A stretch of DNA of 64,000 nt, taken from Planctomycetota bacterium (GTDB lineage: Bacteria; Planctomycetota; Phycisphaerae; Phycisphaerales; UBA1924). Location: the NCBI GenBank assembly GCA_018968885.1, contig JAGWZK010000011.1, forward strand, positions 1 to 64,000, written 5' to 3'. Below are positions 27,977-37,111 of the stretch, piece after piece. Position numbers and translations under genes: made by a program. The notes below the pieces were generated by a model. That model searched no databases and was not told the DNA's origin. It saw nothing but the letters and a program-made list of their open reading frames with translations. Position 1 is the first letter of the stretch; each line of letters begins with the position of its first letter.

Positions 27977-29227
27977 ATGGACATCTCCCGCCGCGTTGCG
28001 AGTCTGAAGCCAAGCGTCACCATCGCGTTCATGAACCGCGCCAAGACCATGAAGGCGGCAGGAAAGGACGTGCTCAGCTTCGCCGCAGGCGAGCCGGATT
28101 TCGACACGCCGCAACCCATCAAGGATGCCGCGATCAAGGCGATGCAGGCGGGTCAAACCAAGTACATGCCGACCTTCGGCGATCCCGAAACCCGCAGCGT
28201 CCTCGCCAAGAAACTGCGAGAAGAAAACTGTATTCCCGGACTCACCGGCGATGACATCACCATCTCCTCCGGCGGCAAGCACTCGTTGTTCAATCTCTGC
28301 CAGTGTCTGTTTGACGATGTGAAGCCGGGCGAGCAGCCGATGGAAGCTGTGATTCCGGTTCCCGCCTGGGTCTCGTACGCGCCCCTCGTCGAACTCGCCG
28401 GCGGCAAAGTCGTCGAAGTGCCAACCACTGTGGAAACCGGCTTCAAGGCGAGTGCTGCCCAGATCAAGGCCGCCATCACGCCCCGCACGCGCCTCTTGAT
28501 TCTCAATTCCCCCTCCAATCCCTGCGGCACGATGTATTCCCCCGATGAGTTGAAAGCGATTGGCCGCGTCTGCGCCGAGGCCGCCGCGTCCATCGCGCCC
28601 AACCTGATCATCCTTTCCGACGAGTTGTACGAGAAAATCACCTACGGCGGCATCCCCCACTTCTCCATCGGCTCGATGCCCGAAGTCGCAGAACGCACTA
28701 TCACGATGAATGGCCTCTCCAAGGCCTACGGCATGACGGGCTGGCGCATCGGCTACACCGGCATGCCCGGCGCATTCGGCCGCAAGTTCACCCAGGCGAT
28801 GTCGGCGTATCAGGGTCAGCAGACCACCAACCTTCCCGCGTTTCTCTACCCCGCCATCCGCACCGCGATTTTGGAATGCGGCCCACAGGTTGAAGTCATG
28901 CGACAAGCTTTCGCCAAACGCGCGGAACTCATCAACCGCCTGCTCGGCACGCTGCCGGGCGTGACGACCGCGCGGGCCACCGGCGCTTTCTATGCCTTTC
29001 CGAATGTCAGTGCCCATTTCGGAAAGACCTCCAAGGGTGGCCGAGTGATCAAGAGCGCGATGGATATGAGCGAGGCGCTTCTGGAAGAGAACCTGGTGGC
29101 GTTTGTGCCAGGGGAGGATTTCGGCGGTTGCGGCGGGCAGCACGTCCGCATCAGTTTCGCCTGCAGCGAGAAGCAGATCGAAGCAGGCATCGGGCGATTC
29201 GGCGAGTTCCTGAACGGGCTGCGATAA
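27977..29227 (+). CDS. Class I/II aminotransferase, aspartate type
   Basis: The 416-residue PLP enzyme begins MDISRRVASLKPSVTIAF and has FAAGEPDFDTPQPI, LILNSPSNPCGTMYS, IILSDELYEKI, the PLP lysine in NGLSKAYGMTGWRIGY (K249), and the C-terminal substrate arginine in QHVRISFACS. It most resembles aspartate aminotransferase of the Thermus/Bacillus type, making glutamate plus oxaloacetate from aspartate and 2-oxoglutarate. It could also be prephenate- or aromatic-specific. The frame is open upstream to 27806, but the homology and the TACTCT box set the start. It converges on the beta-helix gene, 15 bp between stops. Confidence 0.92.
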   Translation: MDISRRVASLKPSVTIAFMNRAKTMKAAGKDVLSFAAGEPDFDTPQPIKDAAIKAMQAGQTKYMPTFGDPETRSVLAKKLREENCIPGLTGDDITISSGGKHSLFNLCQCLFDDVKPGEQPMEAVIPVPAWVSYAPLVELAGGKVVEVPTTVETGFKASAAQIKAAITPRTRLLILNSPSNPCGTMYSPDELKAIGRVCAEAAASIAPNLIILSDELYEKITYGGIPHFSIGSMPEVAERTITMNGLSKAYGMTGWRIGYTGMPGAFGRKFTQAMSAYQGQQTTNLPAFLYPAIRTAILECGPQVEVMRQAFAKRAELINRLLGTLPGVTTARATGAFYAFPNVSAHFGKTSKGGRVIKSAMDMSEALLEENLVAFVPGEDFGGCGGQHVRISFACSEKQIEAGIGRFGEFLNGLR

Positions 29228-29242
29228 AGGCCTCGGCGTTTC

Positions 29243-31519
29243 TCACGGCACCGGCTCAATCTCCAGCGACAGCACCGCGTACCCATCGATCTCGAAATAC
29301 TCGACTTCAAAGGTGATCGGCGCTCCATCAGTGACATCAAGGATCGCTTCATCCGGCGTCGGTCCGTGCCAGTTCCAGCGTTCGATGAGCGGCTTTCCAT
29401 TGGCAACAACCCGGATGCCATCATCGGAAAGTGTCTTGATCTTCCATTTACCGATGGGCAGCGTGAGCGTGGTTGAGGCGATGAGGCCGAAGCGTTCGGC
29501 GGCCATCTTGCCATCCTGAATCACTTTGTCCCACTTGATGGCGTTCGGGCCGCGATGGGCAAACTTCAGATCGAGAGAGTTCTGCTCGGCGATGAGCACA
29601 TTGGTGCCTTTGGCGAGATCGCGCCATGCAGCAATATCCTCACGCGGATCACCTTTGTCACCGTCCTTGTTTGGCCAGGGAAATGCGCGGATGTTCCACG
29701 TCGCCCCCACCACCATGCCACTGACGCGATGCGAGAACCCCTCGGCATTGTCAATCACAAACGAATAGCGGCTGATGCCGCCGGGAACCATGGGCACATT
29801 CAGCACCATCGGTTTGCCATCCACCATGCCGGGCCAGATGCCTGACTTGCCATTCGCCAAATCAGACCACTTCCAGGTGCCCTGATGAGCGCCGAATATC
29901 TCATAGCGAATGCCGGAGGCATCGCGCACCTGCCGCACCATGGGGGATTGATGATCCCAGGGGCCCCACTCTCCCATCATGATCTTGTCGCGGCCACGAA
30001 GTGCAGCACGGGCGGCGACGGGATTCTTTTTTCCGACAAACTCAGTCATCACGCGCGACGTGTCAGGAGGCGAGCCGGCTCGAACAAGCTCAATGCCTTT
30101 GTCGAGCTTTGTCTCTTCCTTGACGTTAACGAGTGTGTTGTCGGCGAAGACGATGTTCTTCACTTGCTTGCCGCCGGTGGGATCGCGGAGTTGCAGCGCG
30201 ATGGCATCGCCATCAAATGTGTTACGGATGATGATGTTGTCGGTGACGCCCTTGTGATTGGCCTTGACGCCCGGCAGCTTGAGCAGCGCGGCATCATCAT
30301 CCCACCACAAATGCACGCCGCAGGCGTTGCGTGTGAATCGATTGTCAAATATGGCGATCTCGGAACCGTGCTCGATATTGATGCCGCCACGTTCGAGACC
30401 ATACCCCTGAGAACCGTTCTCCGTGAATTCGTTGTCTGCGATGACTGTGGAGTTGGAGTAGCCCCCCCACACGCCGCAAATGGCATTACCGACGATGCGG
30501 TTACTGAGAAAGACGTTGTCGCGGCTGAAGGTCAGTTCAATGCCGTGGGCGGGTGCGTAGGAGAAATCGTTGCCCACAAGCACGTTGCTGTTGCAGCCCA
30601 ACGTGGTGTAGTCGGGAGTTTCGCCATCGGGAAAGGGTGTTTCGCCAATCGCCTCTTTGCCACCAAAGCCAAAGAAGCCATCGCCTCCGTGCGTGCAGGA
30701 GTTTTCCGCGAACACGTTGCTGTGGCACTGCTCAAAGAAGAGGATGCCTGCGGAATCCTGGCCGCGGTTGTAGATGCCATGGCTATAGCCGCGCACGCAG
30801 AAATCAAAGGCGTTGCGGGAGATGATGTTGCCGCTGGATCGCCACATGGCAAGCCCCCAGCCGGACAGGAACGAACAGTCGTTGTCGTAGATAGCGGAAC
30901 CATCGACGCGATCAAGCATGATGCCATTCTGGCCGCAGCTGACGACGACATCATGGATCACGATGTCACCGGAGCGTTCGACCAGCACTGCCGCTCCGTA
31001 ATTGGTGGCCCACTCGCGATTGTCGTTCTTGTGGGGCCAGAGCCAGTCAGAAGCGTCTTCCGCGGCAGGGGTGCTCTTGAGGCGTTGACGGAAGTTATCC
31101 GAGAAATCACCGCCGGCAATCTCAAGCCGATCGCAGTTGGATGCCAGCAGCCCGACCTTGTAGCCACCAATGCGTGCGTTGACGATCTTGATGCGCTCGC
31201 CGCGAGCGATCAGGCCGTGGCCAGAGAGGGTGTCCCAACCGTCGAAACCCGGGGTGGTGACAGATGCGCCCAAGAGAGCGGTGCCAGGGGCGAACTCGAT
31301 GGTGATGTCGTTGCCCTTGACTTGAACGACACCGTTGTTGTCAGGATCGGGAATGACCGTGCCTGGGGCGATGACTACGCGACAGGAACTCGTAATCACC
31401 ATGTTGTCGCGGGTGACTTCGAGAATGGGAAGATCAGCACCACTCGGGGCAGCTTGCGCGGTGATGGCGCAGGCAGCAGCAAGTGAACAAATCAGCAAAC
31501 GGGTCGTGCGGCATTGCAT
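29243..31519 (-). CDS. Secreted right-handed beta-helix protein with C-terminal PA14-like domain
   Basis: The 758-residue protein has a signal peptide (MQCRTTRLLICSLAAACAIT...AQA). Residues ~30-520 form parallel beta-helix coils with the usual Asn-rich turns: SGNIISRNAFDFC, CNSNVLVGNDFSY, SRDNVFLSNRIVGN, NSTVIADNEFTENG. The last ~140 residues (ASTTLTLPIGKWKIKTLSDD, VDGAPITFEVEYFEIDG-like) resemble a PA14 sugar-binding module. Such proteins are often polysaccharide lyases or epimerases, but I see no certain catalytic motif. An upstream ATG at 31612 is disfavoured by the signal peptide and by the TATTCT box 6 nt before 31519. Confidence 0.85.
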   Translation of the reverse strand: MQCRTTRLLICSLAAACAITAQAAPSGADLPILEVTRDNMVITSSCRVVIAPGTVIPDPDNNGVVQVKGNDITIEFAPGTALLGASVTTPGFDGWDTLSGHGLIARGERIKIVNARIGGYKVGLLASNCDRLEIAGGDFSDNFRQRLKSTPAAEDASDWLWPHKNDNREWATNYGAAVLVERSGDIVIHDVVVSCGQNGIMLDRVDGSAIYDNDCSFLSGWGLAMWRSSGNIISRNAFDFCVRGYSHGIYNRGQDSAGILFFEQCHSNVFAENSCTHGGDGFFGFGGKEAIGETPFPDGETPDYTTLGCNSNVLVGNDFSYAPAHGIELTFSRDNVFLSNRIVGNAICGVWGGYSNSTVIADNEFTENGSQGYGLERGGINIEHGSEIAIFDNRFTRNACGVHLWWDDDAALLKLPGVKANHKGVTDNIIIRNTFDGDAIALQLRDPTGGKQVKNIVFADNTLVNVKEETKLDKGIELVRAGSPPDTSRVMTEFVGKKNPVAARAALRGRDKIMMGEWGPWDHQSPMVRQVRDASGIRYEIFGAHQGTWKWSDLANGKSGIWPGMVDGKPMVLNVPMVPGGISRYSFVIDNAEGFSHRVSGMVVGATWNIRAFPWPNKDGDKGDPREDIAAWRDLAKGTNVLIAEQNSLDLKFAHRGPNAIKWDKVIQDGKMAAERFGLIASTTLTLPIGKWKIKTLSDDGIRVVANGKPLIERWNWHGPTPDEAILDVTDGAPITFEVEYFEIDGYAVLSLEIEPVP

Positions 31520-31525
31520 GCAGAG

Positions 31526-31531
31526 AGAATA
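31526..31531 (-). promoter_or_regulatory. -10 box TATTCT, 6 nt before the beta-helix gene
   Basis: With a 6-nt gap the predicted transcription start is the A of the ATG at 31519. The divergent GspF-like gene has the identical box on the other strand 48 bp away. Confidence 0.6.
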
Positions 31532-31578
31532 CTCGAAAGTACCCGAGGACTCCGCGGAACGCGAGGGCAAGTGAGGCG

Positions 31579-31584
31579 TATTCT
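31579..31584 (+). promoter_or_regulatory. -10 box TATTCT, 8 nt before the GspF-like start
   Basis: The box precedes the GTG at 31593 by 8 nt and supports that start over the ATG at 31599. No Shine-Dalgarno is visible. Confidence 0.5.
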
Positions 31585-31592
31585 CTCTCTGC

Positions 31593-32813
31593 GTGCCGAT
31601 GCTTTCGTACACAGCTTTGGATTCGACCGGGAACCGCGTGAGTGGCGAGGTGGATGCACCGACTCAGCAGGCGGCATTGTCGATTCTGGCTGGCAAACGA
31701 CTGACGCCGATTCAGATCAAACCCAAGGACGCCCCGGGGAGCTTTCGGAGCCAGATTGCCGAGCGTCGGCGCAGGGCAGGCATCCCGGCTCGTCAGTTGG
31801 GTACGGCGTATCGACAGATCGCGGAACTCTTGAAGGCCGGCGTCCCGCTCCTGCGCTCGTTGCGGCTGCTCGGCAATCGTAAAAAGGACAAGGTAGTTGC
31901 CCCAGTGATGCGCGAGCTGGCGGATCAAATCGCCGAGGGACGCGATCTCGCGGGCGCGATGTCGAGTGCGCCCGAATCGTTTCGCGCGTTTCACGTGGCG
32001 ATGGTGAGAGCGGGAGAGAGGGGCGGATTCCTCGAAACAGTCTTCTCTCGACTTGGCCAGCTTGTTTTGCGGCAGGCGGAGTTGCGTGCTTCGATCATTT
32101 CCAGTTTGATCTACCCGACACTCCTGGTCTGCGTCGGTGGTGGCGTGTTGGGTGTGCTCTTTGGATTCTTTGTTCCCAAGTTCCGAAAAGAGTTTCAGAA
32201 CATGGGAGACAATTTGCCGACCGTGACCAAGCTTGTGTTTTTCGTCAGCGATCTGGTCACCAAGTACGGATTGATCACCCTGGGTGTGGTCGGCGTGACC
32301 GCGTTCGTCCTGTACCGCGTTTTTCGCCAGCCTCACATGCAGCGACGCCTCGCCGAATGGCGTCACAGAACCCCCGTCGTCGGCAAACTCTCTACCAGCA
32401 TCGGCGTGGCACGATTCTGCCGCCTGCTGGGGACGATGCTTTCCAGTGGTGTGCCCATGCTGTCGGCTCTGGCCATCGCCAAAGACGCTGCGGAAAACTT
32501 GCTCCTCGAAGAAGCCATCGACAAAGCCACCGAATCTGTGAAAGCCGGCCAGCCCCTCTCAGGCCCCTTGGGTGAGAGTGGCCTGATCGACGACGATGTG
32601 GTGGAAATGATCACCGTCGCCGAGCAGGCAAACAACCTGGATGATGTGCTGGTCAATATCGCCGACACCATCGAACAGCGCGTGGATCGCCAGTTGTCCG
32701 CGGCAGTGCGACTCATCGAGCCCCTGGCAATTCTCGCCCTCGCCGTGGCCGTGGTCATCGTCGCTTTGGCCCTGATTCTGCCCATGATGCAGATGGGTGC
32801 CAAGACCCGGTAA
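31593..32813 (+). CDS. Type II secretion / type IV pilus inner-membrane protein (GspF/PilC family)
   Basis: The 406-residue protein starts (GTG) with the family's typical MPMLSYTALDSTGNRVSGEV. It has two GspF repeats, each with a conserved helical domain (RQLGTAYRQIAELLKAGVPL, and VARFCRLLGTMLSSGVPMLSAL). Membrane segments lie at about 165-190, 220-245 and 375-400 (LAILALAVAVVIVALALILP). GspF/PilC is the platform protein of pilus and type II secretion machines. No ATPase, pseudopilin or secretin gene is adjacent, so it is either an isolated member of a dispersed system or a specialised platform. Confidence 0.9.
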   Translation: MPMLSYTALDSTGNRVSGEVDAPTQQAALSILAGKRLTPIQIKPKDAPGSFRSQIAERRRRAGIPARQLGTAYRQIAELLKAGVPLLRSLRLLGNRKKDKVVAPVMRELADQIAEGRDLAGAMSSAPESFRAFHVAMVRAGERGGFLETVFSRLGQLVLRQAELRASIISSLIYPTLLVCVGGGVLGVLFGFFVPKFRKEFQNMGDNLPTVTKLVFFVSDLVTKYGLITLGVVGVTAFVLYRVFRQPHMQRRLAEWRHRTPVVGKLSTSIGVARFCRLLGTMLSSGVPMLSALAIAKDAAENLLLEEAIDKATESVKAGQPLSGPLGESGLIDDDVVEMITVAEQANNLDDVLVNIADTIEQRVDRQLSAAVRLIEPLAILALAVAVVIVALALILPMMQMGAKTR

Positions 32814-32867
32814 GCAAACCAGAAAGGCAGTCCCGGTGAGGTGCGGGCAAAGCAGCGATTCACCCGA

Positions 32868-32873
32868 TACCCT
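32868..32873 (+). promoter_or_regulatory. -10 box TACCCT, 5 nt before the NfeD operon
   Basis: The box lies directly before the ATG at 32879; no Shine-Dalgarno is present. It supports this first ATG and a leaderless operon mRNA. Confidence 0.55.
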
Positions 32874-32878
32874 TTGGC

Positions 32879-34798
32879 ATGAAGTGGCACGGGGACAGTG
32901 TGGTGTGGAGCATGCAGCCGCGTAGCACAGGCGTGTGGCGGGTGATGATGACATTGCTCGTGGTGGTGGCGGGAATGCTCTTTGCCAGCCACAGCCATGC
33001 CCAGAACGAAGCTCCCGCGAGCGTCCCCCCGCCCGCCAAAGTGAGTGCCGCCGGTCAAAGTGCCAAGAACATTGCTGTCATCGTCATCGATGATTCCATC
33101 ACACGCACCACGGCGTTTTCCGTCAAGCGTCGCTTGGACGAGGCCCAACGCGATGGCGCAGACCTGATTGTGCTCTCACTGGATACTCCGGGAGGCGAGG
33201 TGGGCGCAGTGCTGGATATCTGCACTGCGCTGAAACGATCCCCGATTCCCACCGTCGCCTGGGTGCGCAATCAGGCATTGTCGGGCGGAGCACTATTGGC
33301 ATTAGCGTGCAATCGCATCATCTGTGCTGATCCGGTCACAGTGGGAGACGCCAAGCCCATCGCGATGGCGTTGGGCATGGCCGGGAGCATTCCCAAAGAC
33401 ATGCTGATGAAGATCCTCCCACCACTGATCGGCGAAGTGGTCGATTCGGCACAGCGGCGCAACCGCGCTGAGAAGCGCTACGTCTACGACGAACTGCTGG
33501 TGCAGGGAATCATTGTTTCCGATGCCGCGCTGTGGCAGGTGGAGGATGTGAAGACCGGGGCCAGATACTGCATCACCGAGGCCGAAGCCCGCGAACTTTT
33601 TCCCGATGCCTCTCTGGAAGGCGCCCCCATGCTCGCGGGGGCTGGATCAGTGGCCAAGCAAAGTGGCGCAACCACCACAATGGAAAAGGCTGACCCAGCG
33701 CCTCCCACCGGCGCGATTGGCGAATCCACAATGACCGCCGCGTCCCCCACTGCCCAACAAGCCACTGAGCAGGCACTGAACGCACTCTCAGGTCCATCAC
33801 TGCGTCCGGTCTTCACCGCCGCAGAGCGCGGCACGTATCGACTGGTGGGTAAAGTCTCGGCAGGCACCGGCCCGTTGGTCTTCAATGCCGGCCAGATGGC
33901 TCAATTCGGCTTTGCAGATAATGTCGCCAGCGACGGCACGCTGATGCCGGTGACCACCGATGCGGAGTTGAAGCAGTACTTCGGCGCCCTCACCGTGCGC
34001 GAATATCGCGAGACGGCGGGAGAACAGATTTTCGGCACCGCCGCGGTCTTTCTCTCTTCGCCGATCGTGCGGGGCATCCTGATTGTCGGCTTCCTGGTGT
34101 GCCTGTTCATTGAATTCACGCACCCGGGCGCGACCGTGCCCGCAACTCTTGCACTGCTCTTTCTTGGACTTCTGGTCGCCCCCCCACTCCTGATGGGACT
34201 CGCCGCGTGGTGGACCGTCGCCATGATCGTGATCGGCATCGGCCTGATCCTGGTTGAAGTGCTTTTCCTCCCCGGGTTGGCCATCCCCGGAGTCATCGGC
34301 TTCATCATGGTGTTTGTCGGGCTCGTGGGAACCATCGCCGGAATTGGTTCTCCATTCCCCGGCGCGGCAGGCGCGATGACCAGCAGCCGCGACGTCTCGA
34401 TCGCCCTGCTCACGGTGGTACTGAGCTTGGGCACCGCCTTCATCGTGATGTTCTTCATGGGGCGGAATCTCTACAAACTGCCGGTCTTCAAACGCGTCAT
34501 ACTCACCGGCAACGTGGAACTCCCCGAAGCCGATCAGGCCTTGGGAGATATCGCTCCCCTGCGGCTCGGAGACGATACCGATGCGCTCAGCGTGGGCATG
34601 CCGGGCATGTGCATCGCACCTCTCCGCCCAACCGGATCAGTGCAGTTTGGCGAAATGGTGCGCGAAGCCACCGCTGACCTGGGCTTCATCGACACCGGCG
34701 CGCCAGTGGAAATCGTCTCTCTCAAGGGTGATCGCATCGTGGTGAAAGCCACAGGACCGAGCCCCGCGCGGGCTGAGATTCGCGAGGAGCCGCTCTAA
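32879..34798 (+). CDS. Long NfeD-family membrane serine protease (ClpP/SppA-type N-domain)
   Basis: The 639-residue protein has a signal anchor (VMMTLLVVVAGMLFASHSHA). A ClpP/SppA-like protease domain follows (~60-300; IAVIVIDDSIT, LIVLSLDTPGGEVGAVLDI, and NQALSGGALLALAC with the probable nucleophile Ser). A ~60-residue linker precedes four or five membrane helices (~385-520). The C-terminus is an OB-fold (LRPTGSVQFGEMVREATADL) typical of NfeD. Long NfeD proteins cleave or chaperone membrane proteins with SPFH/flotillin partners; no flotillin gene is adjacent here. The stop overlaps the start of the next gene (TAATG). Confidence 0.9.
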   Translation: MKWHGDSVVWSMQPRSTGVWRVMMTLLVVVAGMLFASHSHAQNEAPASVPPPAKVSAAGQSAKNIAVIVIDDSITRTTAFSVKRRLDEAQRDGADLIVLSLDTPGGEVGAVLDICTALKRSPIPTVAWVRNQALSGGALLALACNRIICADPVTVGDAKPIAMALGMAGSIPKDMLMKILPPLIGEVVDSAQRRNRAEKRYVYDELLVQGIIVSDAALWQVEDVKTGARYCITEAEARELFPDASLEGAPMLAGAGSVAKQSGATTTMEKADPAPPTGAIGESTMTAASPTAQQATEQALNALSGPSLRPVFTAAERGTYRLVGKVSAGTGPLVFNAGQMAQFGFADNVASDGTLMPVTTDAELKQYFGALTVREYRETAGEQIFGTAAVFLSSPIVRGILIVGFLVCLFIEFTHPGATVPATLALLFLGLLVAPPLLMGLAAWWTVAMIVIGIGLILVEVLFLPGLAIPGVIGFIMVFVGLVGTIAGIGSPFPGAAGAMTSSRDVSIALLTVVLSLGTAFIVMFFMGRNLYKLPVFKRVILTGNVELPEADQALGDIAPLRLGDDTDALSVGMPGMCIAPLRPTGSVQFGEMVREATADLGFIDTGAPVEIVSLKGDRIVVKATGPSPARAEIREEPL

Positions 34799-35442
34799 TG
34801 GATCCCTTTCTTCTTTGGGGCTTGGCCTTGCTCGGCGTCGCGGCGATTCTGCTCGCGGCCGAAGTCTTCATCCCCTCTGCCGGCATCATCGCCGGACTCT
34901 CCGGTATCTCAGCCATTGGCGGCATCGTCTGCCTCTTTCGCTATGACACCACTTGGGGCATCATCGGCATCCTCCTCTGCATTATATTGGGTCCGGTGAT
35001 TTTCTTTGTCGGGTTGAATGTGTGGAAAAACACAGAGTTTGGAAGGCGGGCTATCGGCGCACCCAGCGAAGAGGAAGTCGCGCAAAGCGCGCTAGAGGAA
35101 CAGGCGACGCGAAAACAACTGGAATCTCTGATCGGTGCCAACGGCGTCGCCCTCACCGACCTGCGCCCGGTGGGCGTAGTCATGGTCGGTGGAGATCGCC
35201 GGGATGCGCTGGCAGAAACCTCTTTCATCGCCGCCGGAACGCGGATCAAGGTCACGGTCGTCGAGTCGCATCAGCTCAAGGTGCGCCCCCTCAACGCTGG
35301 CTGGGGCAAAAACGCTGCCGCAGGATTGGGCCACTCACATGTCGATCCCGGTCAGAATGGCGGCGACAAAAACTGGAACGGTGATGGTGGTGGCGGAAAC
35401 GGAGGCGGTGGCGGCGGAGGCGGGGGCGGGGGTGGCGATTGA
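34798..35442 (+). CDS. Short NfeD-family membrane protein with poly-Gly tail
   Basis: The 214-residue protein has two or three membrane helices in the first ~75 residues (PFLLWGLALLGVAAILLAAE, WGIIGILLCIILGPVIFFVG). A soluble OB-fold domain follows (~110-165; LIGANGVALTDLRPVGVVMV, GTRIKVTVVESHQLKVRPL). The last ~30 residues are almost entirely Gly with a few Asn and Asp, which is unusual for NfeD. Its ATG overlaps the stop of the long NfeD gene and its stop overlaps the next start, so the three genes are translated as one unit. It probably forms a complex with the long NfeD protein. Confidence 0.88.
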   Translation: MDPFLLWGLALLGVAAILLAAEVFIPSAGIIAGLSGISAIGGIVCLFRYDTTWGIIGILLCIILGPVIFFVGLNVWKNTEFGRRAIGAPSEEEVAQSALEEQATRKQLESLIGANGVALTDLRPVGVVMVGGDRRDALAETSFIAAGTRIKVTVVESHQLKVRPLNAGWGKNAAAGLGHSHVDPGQNGGDKNWNGDGGGGNGGGGGGGGGGGGD

Positions 35443-35861
35443 GCGACACGCCCGATCTTTTGGTCGATCTGGTGCGCGTACCCAATGGCTTTGAAGCCGA
35501 GACGATTGCCGAGTCGTTGCTGGCTCGCGGCATTCACGCTCGGGCCTTTACCGCCGTGGGCGACACCATGCAATGGGAAGCGGGAATCAAGCCATCCTGC
35601 CTGGTGCAGGTGCCGCGAAGCCAGTTGCGGGCAGCGCAGATCGCGCTGGCATCGATCAAATCGGATTCGATCGATATCGATTGGGATGAAATGTTCGGGC
35701 CGGAAGGAGATATCAGCGCAAGCCCTGCCGCACCCCGCAAACAGTCAATGGTGAAGGTGATCGGGCTTAGCATGCTGATCGGAGTTGGGTTCATCTTCGT
35801 GCTGGGAATCGCTATCGCCATTATCGCGATTGCGCGACACGCGATTTTGGAACCGCGCTGA
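35439..35861 (+). CDS. DUF2007-like protein with C-terminal membrane helix
   Basis: The 140-residue protein starts at a TTG that overlaps the previous stop (TTGA). Residues ~8-75 match the DUF2007 'putative signal transducing protein' pattern: LVRVPNGFEAETIAESLLARGIHA followed by a strand with LVQVPRSQLRAAQIAL. A membrane helix lies near the end (~108-132; GLSMLIGVGFIFVLGIAIAI). It is the third gene of the NfeD operon. The family's function is unknown; membrane attachment and context suggest an accessory of the NfeD complex. Confidence 0.8.
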   Translation: MSDTPDLLVDLVRVPNGFEAETIAESLLARGIHARAFTAVGDTMQWEAGIKPSCLVQVPRSQLRAAQIALASIKSDSIDIDWDEMFGPEGDISASPAAPRKQSMVKVIGLSMLIGVGFIFVLGIAIAIIAIARHAILEPR

Positions 35862-35890
35862 AGGCGCGACATAGCACAGAAAACGCAGGC

Positions 35891-35896
35891 TACGCT
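35891..35896 (+). promoter_or_regulatory. -10 box TACGCT, 6 nt before the agmatinase-like gene
   Basis: A 6-nt gap puts +1 on the ATG at 35903. There is no Shine-Dalgarno. Confidence 0.55.
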
Positions 35897-35902
35897 GGGA
35901 TC

Positions 35903-36976
35903 ATGGCATTTGACCCTGACGCAGCGGCACAACCCGGTTCTGGCATCTTCGGGCTTCCTTTCACACGTGCTGACGCCAGCATCGTGCTGGTGCCGGTGCC
36001 CTTTGATGCCACCACTTCGTATGGTGGCGGGACCAGCGCGGGACCTCAGGTCATCTTTGACGCCTCCATGCAGGTCGATCTCCTCGATCACCAATTCGGG
36101 CAGGTGTATGAGTGTGGCATCTTCATGGAGAAGATTCCTGCGAAAATCAAGGCCCTCTCCAAGAAGGCGCGGGCACTCGCCAAGCCCATCATTGAAAATG
36201 GTGGCGCGACCAGAAAAGATGCCAAAGCGGTCAAGACCGTGAACGCAGCGTGCGAGCACGTCGAAGCACACACGCACGCGATGGCTTCCGCAATTCTGAA
36301 AGAAGGGAAGATCCCGGCCTTGGTTGGTGGAGATCACTCCACGCCACTGGGCTTCATTCGTGCCTGTGCCGAGCACGCGGCTCGCTTACCTGCCAAAGGA
36401 CGCGACGCCGGAGGGCTGGGAATCCTGCAAGTGGATGCCCACATGGATTTTCGCGATGCGTTTGAAGGATTTGCCTATTCGCACGCTTCGATCATGCACA
36501 ACGTGCTGACCCGTCTGCCGCAGGTGACCAAACTCGTCCAGGTGGGCATTCGTGACTATGGAGAGAGCGAAAGAGATTTCGGCATCAGCCAGAAGAAACG
36601 CGTTGAAACATACTTTGAGTTTGACCTGGCGATGAAGCTGGATGACGGAGCCAAGTGGAAGAAACTCTGCGCGCAGATGATCGCCAACCTACCTGCGAAC
36701 GTGTACGTGTCATTCGATATCGACGGCCTTGATCCATCGCTTTGTCCGCATACCGGCACACCGATGGTCGGCGGGCTGAGCTTTAACCAGGCCAGTGTGC
36801 TACTCGAAACTCTTGCTCGCTCGGGTCGGCGCATCATCGGCTTTGACCTCAATGAAGTCTCGCCGGGAATCAAACCCATCTCCACCGAGCCGGATTGGGA
36901 TGCCAACGTCGGGGCCCGCATTCTCTACAAACTCTGCGGCATGGCGGCACTCGCAAATGGCCTGATCAAGCCATAA
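35903..36976 (+). CDS. Ureohydrolase of the agmatinase/arginase family
   Basis: The 357-residue enzyme carries the binuclear manganese motifs: GGDHSTP, VDAHMDFRD (usual DAHxD) and SFDIDGLDPS, with FDATTSYGGGTSAGP at the N-terminus and GFDLNEVSPG at the end. These are usual for agmatinase (agmatine to putrescine plus urea) or guanidino-acid hydrolases. A region of ~45 residues after the first domain (KIKALSKKARALAKP...) is longer than in E. coli SpeB. The precise substrate is not determined by sequence. It stands alone behind a leaderless-type promoter. Confidence 0.9.
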   Translation: MAFDPDAAAQPGSGIFGLPFTRADASIVLVPVPFDATTSYGGGTSAGPQVIFDASMQVDLLDHQFGQVYECGIFMEKIPAKIKALSKKARALAKPIIENGGATRKDAKAVKTVNAACEHVEAHTHAMASAILKEGKIPALVGGDHSTPLGFIRACAEHAARLPAKGRDAGGLGILQVDAHMDFRDAFEGFAYSHASIMHNVLTRLPQVTKLVQVGIRDYGESERDFGISQKKRVETYFEFDLAMKLDDGAKWKKLCAQMIANLPANVYVSFDIDGLDPSLCPHTGTPMVGGLSFNQASVLLETLARSGRRIIGFDLNEVSPGIKPISTEPDWDANVGARILYKLCGMAALANGLIKP

Positions 36977-37111
36977 CCATTTACTGAATAAAGAGTTAGA
37001 ATTAACACGCCAGTGACACCAACACTACCCGATGACGAGTGCCCCTTCTACGCTTGACGCTCATCAGCAACCCACACGTTCCTCAACGTGGCACCACTCG
37101 GAGCGTCACAC

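Noticed and set aside
27434..29143. 569-residue minus-strand frame
   Set aside because: It lies antisense to ruvB and the aspartate aminotransferase, both certain by motif; its sequence is a Gly/Arg/His-rich shadow typical of high-GC DNA.
29885..31486. 533-residue plus-strand frame
   Set aside because: It is antisense to the beta-helix gene, which has a signal peptide and regular coils; this frame has no domain-like features.
34798..35442. Gly-rich C-terminus as a sign of a wrong frame
   Set aside because: The frame continues from a clear NfeD domain and its stop overlaps the next gene's start in the same way as the other junctions, so the tail is probably real.
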